The notes under the pieces are model-generated. The model saw only the letters and a list, made by a program, of their open reading frames with translations, did not search any database and was not told where the DNA came from. A stretch of DNA of 29,446 nucleotides from contig QZCP01000235.1 of NCBI GenBank assembly GCA_003956705.1, positions 218,264 to 247,709 on the forward strand, read 5' to 3'. This stretch comes from Brevipalpus yothersi. Its lineage: Eukaryota > Arthropoda > Arachnida > Trombidiformes > Tenuipalpidae. The translations under genes were made by a program, and so were the position numbers. This document shows, piece by piece, positions 22,456-29,446 of the stretch (position 1 is the first letter of the stretch; each line of letters begins with the position of its first letter).

Positions 22456-22702
22456 AATATTATGTATTTATTAACTGCTTTTGGAGCTGCAAATGGTCCA
22501 AAATTAACTTCACCGCCAACACCCCATCAAATGCCCCTCACATTGGATTCAACAACACCAGCTATTCCTCGCATAACCTCCGATTTGAGTAAATTGACCA
22601 AAAGATCTGATAATAATTCATGGAAAGCATCATTACCTCGCTCGTCAAACACTGGACCAGCTCCATGGATTGACAAGTCATTGATCACTCCAAATATATC
22701 TC
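22456..22702 (+). CDS. internal exon, Pro/Ser/Thr-rich segment
   Basis: The acceptor is CTCTCTCTCTACCCACAG and the donor C/GTAAGT is near consensus. It enters in phase 0 and leaves in phase 1, encoding 82 residues. It opens with a short hydrophobic stretch, NIMYLLTAFGAANGPKL, then SPPTPHQ and a Ser/Thr/Pro/Lys-rich region ending ITPNIS. It has no internal stop and no microsatellite. It joins in phase to the exon at 19260, and its phase-1 end matches the exon at 26653. No domain was recognised. Confidence 0.62.
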
Positions 22703-22868
22703 GTAAGTAATTGAAAAAGTATCACTTTTCGATAACTTCTATCGGCCGTCTGGCATACACACATATTGTTTGTTTTCGTCTCGAGAGTTGATCTCTCCAC
22801 CATCCAGCTGATCTTTGCCATGAATTTTCAATGTCCCTCTCTCTCTCACCGATCAACAGCATGACCTA

Positions 22869-22926
<58 letters not shown>

Positions 22927-24054
22927 AAAAAGTCTATGTTCAGATGATGTGAGAATGCTAGCTTACCCAAATGATGGTGATCAAAAATAAGGAACATGAG
23001 AACATGCTATCTCATTTTGCACAGCTTTTTCTTCTTCATCTTGAATTCTGGTGATACATACTTTTAGCATTACTCTCAGTTTTTTTCTCCATCTCCACAC
23101 CTATGAGTGGGCTTGTTCAGCTACCATTTGAAATATCGAAAATATCAGCCACATGGATTTCGATTGATTTTGAGGTTCAACATGAGAAATAATGAGGACA
23201 AGAATTGACGTTAAACGCTTTTGTTTAGTGGAAAAAATTGTTGGCCTTCAAAGTATTGCCAAAAAAGAATTATTGGAGGCCAAATATAGTGGAAGCTATT
23301 CCTTTTCCTTCTCTTTCTTTTCCTCTCTCTCTCTCCATCTTCCGTTTAACACCATTTGATAGTGAGAATTTTCGATTCTGTTCACCGAAACTAAACTCAG
23401 TGGCCTATCTTCTTTTGGAAACCGTATCAAACTCGATGGTAACATGGGAGTGTTAAGCGTTGATCGCAAGTAAAGCAATTTTGACACTCAACGCATGTAT
23501 GTGTGTTTGTATCACGCTCATCTCATGGCCATCATCCGATAAATCGGTCTGATCGGCTTGGCTTTTCTCCTTCAATTGATACTTCACCGTTTTTTGACCT
23601 GTATCTTTCCAATTTTGGCGGCTTTCAGGTCACTTTTTTTACATCACTTCTTCCTCTTCTTCTTATTCTTTTCTCTGTATCTTTATACCTATAAACACAC
23701 GTTGACTTGCTCTTCTTCCGTCGCTCCTTGCTGCACGTCCCAATCGATAAGCCCGTTTACTCGACCCGATTTGATCGGTCTTCATCACAACTCGAATCTT
23801 CCGTATGTTCAACTTTAAGCTCATTTCTTCTTCTTCTTCTCCTCTCATTCGGCTTCCTTATGCCACTGTTGAGACTGTTTTTTTACGGGATCGCTCAATT
23901 CTTTCTCTCTTTTTCTCTCTCTCCATCACCGAACCTTACCTGGCCGAAACTTTGTCCGTTCTTGCCCTCTTTCTATGCATCTCTGTTGGTCCGTGATGAT
24001 GAATTAGGGATGAGCGATGTATCTCTCTTCCGTCATTCATCTTGTTGCCAACAG
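22703..24054 (+). other. likely intron with a CG-richer island
   Basis: From about 23500 to 24000 CG dinucleotides are more frequent than in the flanks and several frames are open on both strands, none with a convincing ATG start. TATAAA occurs at 23690. It may be an internal promoter or an unrecognised exon group. Confidence 0.4.
22873..22922. repeat. GA microsatellite, 50 nt
   Basis: A pure AG run, 170 bp after the exon ending at 22702. Confidence 0.97.
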
Positions 24055-24130
24055 AATCGCTACATCAGAGGGAGGCTGAATGAGAGCAGGAGGGTGGCTG
24101 AGGAAGAGAGAAAGAGAGAGATTATGAACG
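24055..24130 (+). CDS. candidate alternative exon, charged helix-like segment
   Basis: A strong acceptor (TTGTTGCCAACAG) and a good donor (AACG/GTAAGG) bound 76 nt. Entered in phase 0 it reads NRYIRGRLNESRRVAEEERK and continues REIMN, ending in phase 1, which matches 26653. Entered in phase 1 from 22456 it would instead give nine codons and stop at 24083, an alternative C-terminus. Only the phase-0 route, for example from 19260, keeps the gene open. The Arg/Glu bias partly reflects GA-rich sequence, so it may be chance. Confidence 0.28.
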
Positions 24131-24142
24131 GTAAGGAGTGAC

Positions 24143-24144
<2 letters not shown>

Positions 24145-24212
<68 letters not shown>

Positions 24213-24215
24213 TTC
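24145..24215. repeat. CT microsatellite with CTTT tail
   Basis: About 58 nt of pure CT followed by decayed CTTT units, 14 bp after the candidate donor at 24131. Confidence 0.96.
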
Positions 24216-24329
24216 ATCCTTTTCTTCAGTTCAGCTCTTTTTTTCGTTATAAACTTTGAATGAATATAGCGCTTTGCTGGTGGTAAAATGCAACAGAAGT
24301 CATATAAAATAGTCTTTGAATCTATGGAC

Positions 24330-24334
<5 letters not shown>

Positions 24335-24385
<51 letters not shown>
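24335..24385. repeat. CT microsatellite, 51 nt
   Basis: A pure CT run, one of three large tracts within 450 bp (with 24145 and 24565). Confidence 0.97.
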
Positions 24386-24387
<2 letters not shown>

Positions 24388-24560
24388 ACTGAGTAAATGG
24401 GCTCATTGGCGCCTTATATTCCAAATTTTATTAGTGAGGAGCATAAAGTTTTTCTCTCTCTTTCCCTGTTTGCCCAGGCTTTTTAGATCCGTTCATTCCT
24501 TGAGCATATTTCCTCGGGATTTCTTTTGCCCGTTAGTCCCATAACCTCAAAGTTAGTGAG

Positions 24561-24564
<4 letters not shown>

Positions 24565-24596
<32 letters not shown>
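24565..24596. repeat. GA microsatellite, 32 nt
   Basis: A pure AG run oriented opposite to the CT runs just upstream. Confidence 0.96.
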
Positions 24597-24598
<2 letters not shown>

Positions 24599-25068
24599 TT
24601 ATATCAAAAACGGGACTTTAAGTTAACGGGCCACAAATTTTTGTTCCCTTTTTGCAGGGCTTCAAAATGAATATCTTGCCTTTATGATGTAATTTTTGTG
24701 AGGAAAAGGGAGAGAAACGAGTGGAGAGAAAGAGAAAAAGAGAAAGAGAAGACCTTGATGAGAGAGAAAGATGACTCTTTCTCAGGCCATTTCTCCGTTC
24801 CTTTTGCTGGCCTTTTGATCATGAGAAAAAAGAAGGAAGACCGTTGAATATAACTGGTGTAAATCATCATGCAAGCTTGATTGTGTGTTCACCCATCTTT
24901 CTCTCTCTCTTTGATGCTTTAACTGTGACTTTCTCATGTTGATACTTGCTAGTGGCGAACGGGAATAAAGTAATATTCAAAGGCAAGAGAGAAAAATCAA
25001 ATTTTTCACTCTTGCCTCTCTCCTTCCGTTTTTCTTCCTCTCCAGTTCCTTAGATCATCCTCTGAAAT

Positions 25069-25070
<2 letters not shown>

Positions 25071-25108
<38 letters not shown>
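25071..25108. repeat. GA microsatellite, 37 nt
   Basis: A pure AG run preceded by TGAAATAA. Confidence 0.96.
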
Positions 25109-25110
<2 letters not shown>

Positions 25111-25380
25111 TCAGCACACATTCCGCACCTCAAAACGCTGCTCTTGGCTCATCTAATCCTCCTCTTAAAGCATATTTATTTTACGTAATACGATGCAAAT
25201 GGCCTTTATCCAACTAGGATGGCCTTGTATATATATGTGTGTGTGTGTGAATGAACAGGAGTATAGTAATCGGAGATCAAGTAAGAAACTGCTTCTTCTT
25301 CTTTTCTTTTTTTTCATGAATATTCTGTACTTGAGCGCAGAACAGGGATGTATTCCCTGAGAATAGTTGCATGATTTTAC

Positions 25381-25431
25381 CTTACTATTGCATAGATTCT
25401 CATACACCATCAAAATCATTCCCAATGGATG
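25381..25431 (-). CDS. candidate minus-strand micro-exon
   Basis: An excellent acceptor (CCACTCCCGCTCTTCTTCCAG on the minus strand) and an AAG/GTAAAA donor enclose 17 codons, HPLGMILMVYENLCNSK, phase 0 at both ends. It could join to 16718-16868. It is short and may be chance, and it lies in an intron of the plus-strand gene. Confidence 0.2.
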
Positions 25432-26537
25432 CTGGAAGAAGAGCGGGAGTGGAAAAATGTAAGCAGTGATGGCGATTGTCAAGTGTATTGTGAAGAGAGT
25501 CAAGAGCATCTAGAAACCCCCCTCTTTCTCTTTCTCTCTCTTACTCCACATCACTTTCGCAGTCCCAGGCCATCATGATGATAATAGTAGATTGTTTTTT
25601 GTTCACTTGATTCATCAAAATCAACACAAAAAAAGTAACGCCATTTCAACTGGTTCCTTTTCCACACACATTTATGTATAGATAGAGATAGATTTTCACC
25701 TTTTCTTTTTTGGATGCTCTTTGATGCTGGGGGAGGTATCCAGGTATGGAAGGAAAAAGGAGATGAAATGGTACAATCGAATCCATCATTTTTTTCTCAA
25801 ATGAAATTTCATCCCAGATTTTGGGCTCGATTCGCTATTCTATTCTTTTGCCAACTTTTTCCCGGACTTCTTGAAGATGAATTCTTCTTCCATTCTTCTG
25901 TATGATCTTCTCTCTCTCCTCATTCAGTCTCCTTGAGAGCTCACTGAACCATTGGATTGACCATTGTGAGATCAGTTTTTTTCTCTTCTCTTCTCTTTTC
26001 CTCTCTCCTCTCTGATCGAGAAAAAAGAGGCAAAAAGAAGGGATGCATAAAATGCATTTCAAAGTAAATTTATAAACCATCCCTAATTGATGTTGGTCAA
26101 AAAATTTTATATGCAGCCACTATGTTTAGGACCTGAGATGAGAAATGGCAAGAGAGCAAAAATTTTTGCTCTCAAAAATTGTTCACATCAGTCAGTGACC
26201 ATTTGAAAAAGATGAGTTGCATGAAAAATAAGCGAGAAAAGCTGTATACTCTGGCCAGTCTATCTCTATATATCTTTTTATCATTGTATTCTTACCTTTT
26301 TTGCTCTCTCTCTCTCTCTCTCTCTTCATGGATGTATTCTTAATGAATTATACTCAATCGTTCTCTCTCTCTCTTTTTCTCCCTCTTTTCAACTATCTGA
26401 GGATAGCATCTTTGCTCCATTCCTCCTCCTCTTCTTCTCCTTCTTCTTCTTCCAGAGCCTTCTTTTTAATCTTTTTTGACTTACTCTTCTCTCTTTTTCA
26501 TTCTTTTCTCGCTTGTTTATCTAACATCTTCCATCAT

Positions 26538-26538
<1 letters not shown>

Positions 26539-26601
<63 letters not shown>
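26539..26601. repeat. CT microsatellite upstream of a candidate exon
   Basis: A 62-nt CT run within a 350-nt pyrimidine-rich stretch that leads into the acceptor at 26652. Confidence 0.97.
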
Positions 26602-26603
<2 letters not shown>

Positions 26604-26652
26604 TTCTCTCTCCATCTTATTCTTCTTATGTTCTTCTTCATGATGATGCAAG

Positions 26653-26751
26653 ATCAATTGAGAAAAATGAGACCTCATGAGGGTACATTCATTGAGTTTG
26701 ATATTTTCTACTCGATTGTTGAATTCGCAAACTGGATTCAATCAGATTGTG
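26653..26751 (+). CDS. candidate internal exon after a CT tract
   Basis: The acceptor (GATGCAAG) lies about 50 nt after a 60-nt CT tract and further T/C-rich sequence; the donor is TTGTG/GTAAAA. It enters and leaves in phase 1. The other two frames hit stops, leaving one open frame of 32 codons (QLRKMRPHEGTFIEFDIFYS, then IVEFANWIQSDC). Its entry phase matches the end of the exons at 22456 and 24055. Unlike the earlier exons it looks folded, with alternating hydrophobic residues. A possible terminal exon follows at 28835. Confidence 0.35.
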
Positions 26752-27997
26752 GTAAAAAGCTGTCACAAAGGTTACAATTGCTTGTTGCCATTCTTATTGG
26801 ATGCAAATTTATTCCCTCTAATTCATATTCTTTCTCATTCTTTATCTTTTCTCTCTTCTCCTTACTGGAATCTCAATTCTTTCCAAATTTCTTTTACCTT
26901 TTACCTTTCTTTCTCTCTCTCTCTCTCTTTTTATTTCATCGTTTGATCAAAAATTCTGTCATCATTCACACATCACCTTTTTTTCATCATCATCAATTCT
27001 TTTCTCCATTCACTATTCTCTTTCTTCCAACATCTTTTCGCTCCCCTCCAAATAAATATTCACCTTCACAGTAGCCATTCCTTTTCCATCTTCTTCTTAT
27101 CTTCTTTGGCAAACTATTTCCCCATCAAAAATTGATACAAAAATTCTATATGATCAATAATCGAATCGATGTATACCTCAACCTGATAACGTTTGAATGT
27201 GCAAGTATACATGTATGCAAAAACCCGGTAGCAAGCGAAAAAGTAAGCCTGCTCAAGTGTACAAATGAACGGGAATCATGAAAAAAAATTTGCCCAAATG
27301 ATTGAAGTTATGGATAGAGAGAAGCTTAAAAATTTAGTGTGACTCACGTACATGTATACATTTTCTATCTTCTACAATGGCACGATAAAGATGATTTAAA
27401 TGTTCTGGACTGTGAGTTTGAAAAAAATATTCATACTCAAAAAAGCGATAAAAAAAGAGGAAGAGAGAGAAAGAGAAAGAGAGAGAAAAGGAAAAGATCG
27501 TCCCAATGATGAGTGACTGTGGGAAGAAGAATAAAGCATTCCAAATGGGCAGCTTCCGCTAGGCTTAATTAAGATTAATTGACTTTACATAAAAGATAAA
27601 CAATCATGCAAAATATGAGAAACTTTTTCTCCATTCTATACTATCTTCTTCCATTTCTTTCATCTATTGGTCAAGAGTTACGCCAAAAATGTTCATACAA
27701 AAAGAACAAACAAATTTTGGGAAAAGAATTTTTCCACAATTCCATTTTGTATTGTTTTTGTCTATGATGGGCGTCCAAAATGTGTGTGTGTCTATGTCTT
27801 TGGTTCATGATTTCAAGAAAAGATGAATAATTATCTCCGCTTCTCAACCATGAATAAGATGGAGCCAAAGAATAAGAGGAAGAAATGAGAAATGAGAAAG
27901 AGAAAGGTGTGCTTGTCCCAATCGAGAGATGATCATCACCCAAGCAAAAGAAAGTGGTCCAATTTGAGCTGTTTAATTACAGCTTATTGTTACTCCA

Positions 27998-28060
27998 CCA
28001 TCAAGTAACGATTAGCCCATGACCACTGGTGGGCCACTCCTTGACCCACTACCTTGATGG
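27998..28060. repeat. 63-nt hairpin with nested stem
   Basis: CCATCAAGTA (27998-28007) pairs with TACCTTGATGG (28050-28060) with one bulge. Inside, GCCCA (28015-28019) pairs with TGGGC (28030-28034). The block is GC-richer than its flanks. It could be a structured RNA element or a small palindromic transposon end. Confidence 0.4.
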
Positions 28061-28159
28061 CTATCTGTCAATTTCAATCCACACACACACACACACCGAT
28101 CCCCAGCCCAATAGCCCATCATTTCTCACGCGCGTACACAGATGCCCAGATCAGTTTGT

Positions 28160-28167
28160 TATATAAG
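28160..28167 (+). promoter_or_regulatory. TATA-box-like sequence
   Basis: TATATAAG lies about 95 bp before an ATG (28262) of an 84-codon plus-strand ORF. No initiator or other promoter element was confirmed, and TA-rich words are frequent here. Confidence 0.15.
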
Positions 28168-28320
28168 TAAACGGTGAATACATGCATACCTCTTACGGAT
28201 CCATTCATTCATTCATCTTTCTGAAATCGAAAGAAAGAAAGAGAGAGAGAAGCATTCAATATTGGTTCCGGTGATGATGATGATCGAAAAAAATTCTGTA
28301 CAAAATGCTCTCACTCTTAC

Positions 28321-28451
28321 TGAATTCCAACCTGGCTGGGCCATATTACCACCATGGCCGTATCCATCGGAGCATGGACAGGGCACGCTTGAAGCAGGCT
28401 TGAAACAGAAGGCATTATCAACGATCCGAGTAACAGGATCGTTACTTGTGG
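28321..28451 (-). CDS. candidate minus-strand exon, Cys/Gly-rich
   Basis: Within a GC-richer island, a minus-strand frame of 43 codons reads NAFCFKPASSVPCPCSDGYG and on to QPGWNS, ending in phase 0 at a TCA/GTAAGA donor. The acceptor (GGATGAG) has a weak, GT-rich pyrimidine region. A second minus frame and a plus frame (28262-28513, from an ATG) are also open here, so strand and frame are unsettled. Confidence 0.22.
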
Positions 28452-28661
28452 CTCATCCGTTAACCGCACAAAAACACACACACATACACACACGCAGAGG
28501 GTTATATTCTGTATAAAGTTGATAAAATAATGATAATTTTTGACCGTGAAGCGCAACCATTGGCATCGAACCGTCTTCCGGCCTTCTGAAGTTACCACCA
28601 CAATTTGTTGAATTTTTGGGCGCTTTAACTTGAACTCATATCAATTTGAAGTCAAAATGGT

Positions 28662-28662
<1 letters not shown>

Positions 28663-28692
<30 letters not shown>
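28663..28692. repeat. GA microsatellite, 30 nt
   Basis: A GA run inside a plus-strand ORF (ATG at 28657) that it would translate as Arg-Glu repeats; the ORF is not credited. Confidence 0.95.
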
Positions 28693-28695
<3 letters not shown>

Positions 28696-29406
28696 AAAAA
28701 ATGGGAAGTATTCTCTATCCATTTGCTGCTCTTTTCCTCTTTTTACCCAGTTGCTACCATGTTCTATACTCTTTTTCCTACTATTCCTCGTTTCCTCATG
28801 TCATTTTTTACTAGCCATTCTTTTCCACTTCCAGGCCATTCTTGTACCCCTTAGCTTTCGTCTCTCTCTCTCTCTCTTTCTCTCTTTATCTTTTATTCCT
28901 ACCCTTGATCAACTTGACTTTAGATGATTAATCAAATGTGAAGCTCTTTTTTCTCATCAAATCAAACCATTATTCAGCCCCACCAGCATGATCGAGCCGC
29001 TTGTTTTCTCTCTCTCTCTTTTCCCGTAGTGATAGAGATTCATTTTGCTCTTCACATTGGTCAGGTCATCATAACTCATCATTCAATACTAATCCGATTC
29101 TAGAGAGAGAGAGAGAGAGAAAGATGAAGAACTGAGAACAACAAAAGTTTATTCGACTAAGAAAAGAGCATTGAATTTATTCGAAATTGGCATCTCATAA
29201 GAGTCAATCACAAGAAAAAGGATAATCACGAAATCATCAAAAATCAAGCATCATTCAAGATTGTTCCAGCTTTTTTTCTCTCTCTTCTTCATCTTACATC
29301 TCACATTTCTATCTCTCTCTTTCTCTCTTTTTCCCTGTAAAGCTTTACCGCTTCATCAGTCCAATTGAGCTTTGAGAGTAGAGCTAAAATCAAAGTGAAA
29401 CGATTC

Positions 29407-29409
<3 letters not shown>

Positions 29410-29446
<37 letters not shown>
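29410..29446. repeat. CT microsatellite at the right edge
   Basis: A CT run occupies the last 37 bases and is cut off by the window end. Confidence 0.98.

Larger units (their letters stand above)
24131..26652 (+). other. likely intron, microsatellite-dense
   Basis: Contains the CT/GA cluster at 24145-24596, the GA run at 25071 and a long pyrimidine-rich approach (26290-26640) to the exon at 26653. No supported plus-strand coding block was seen. Confidence 0.5.
26752..29409. other. 3' flank or intron of the plus-strand gene
   Basis: A possible terminal exon at 28835-28854 (acceptor TCTTTTCCACTTCCAG style, six codons then TAG) matches the phase of the exon ending at 26751. No clear AATAAA follows it. 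A 19-codon ATG ORF sits at 28530-28589 (MIIFDREAQPLASNRLPAF). Otherwise AT-rich filler and the structures listed separately. Confidence 0.4.

Noticed and set aside
23707..24141. 144-codon plus-strand frame
   Set aside because: It opens with TTG, is rich in Leu/Phe/Ser from T/C-rich DNA, and overlaps four other open frames. Only its last part, which has splice signals, is kept as an exon candidate.
12449..24640. shared word TTTGTGGCCC near 12449 (plus) and 24625 (minus)
   Set aside because: Only about ten bases match and the flanks diverge, so it is not evidence of a dispersed element.
25165..25509. 114-codon minus-strand frame
   Set aside because: Low-complexity Ile/Leu/Lys sequence without support apart from the small block with splice sites, which is listed separately.
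26301..27074. 257-codon plus-strand frame
   Set aside because: It is mostly translated pyrimidine-rich DNA and a CT microsatellite. The part that looks like protein is better explained by the exon at 26653-26751.
1..29446. tRNA, rRNA, CRISPR or bacterial operon structure
   Set aside because: No cloverleaf-like block with a TTCGAAT-type arm, no regularly spaced repeats, and no clustered long ORFs were seen.

Overview
This window looks like intron-rich, AT-rich nuclear DNA of an animal, most likely an arthropod. The clues are low coding density, good GT-AG splice signals around short open blocks, no bacterial-style operons, and a Mutator-like transposase carrying a FLYWCH-type zinc finger, a combination common in arthropod genomes. 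Nothing here fixes the species. No tRNA, rRNA or CRISPR array was seen.

The most obvious feature is about thirty GA/CT dinucleotide tracts, the longest 60 to 70 nt, scattered over the whole window. The first base lies inside a GA tract and the last inside a CT tract, so this may be a contig that ended where the assembler met unresolved microsatellites. Most reading frames that cross these tracts are artefacts (Ser-Leu or Arg-Glu runs).

The only gene recognised with confidence is the minus-strand transposase at 6989-8458. It is intact, with a DDE-type triad, and may have a small upstream exon.

The right half (about 17.5-26.8 kb) holds a likely plus-strand multi-exon gene. Exons at 17511-17623, 19260-19454, 22456-22702 and 26653-26751 have good acceptors and donors and their phases agree from one to the next. 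The first three encode a low-complexity, Ser/Pro/Thr-rich and acidic protein that I could not assign to a family; nuclear or regulatory function is only a guess. Possible alternative exons lie at 19696-19887 and 24055-24130. Weaker plus-strand exon candidates upstream are at 5473-5648, 10138-10226 and 13450-13486; they do not chain by phase to the later exons.

A second, weaker set of candidate exons lies on the minus strand. The best is 16718-16868, with very good signals; others are at 12480-12545, 18208-18255, 25381-25431 and 28321-28451. These interleave with the plus-strand exons, so at least some are probably chance matches.

The rest reads as intronic or intergenic sequence: AT-rich filler, microsatellites, a few short perfect inverted repeats, and several islands of higher sequence complexity near 12.4, 14.0, 23.6 and 28.3 kb.
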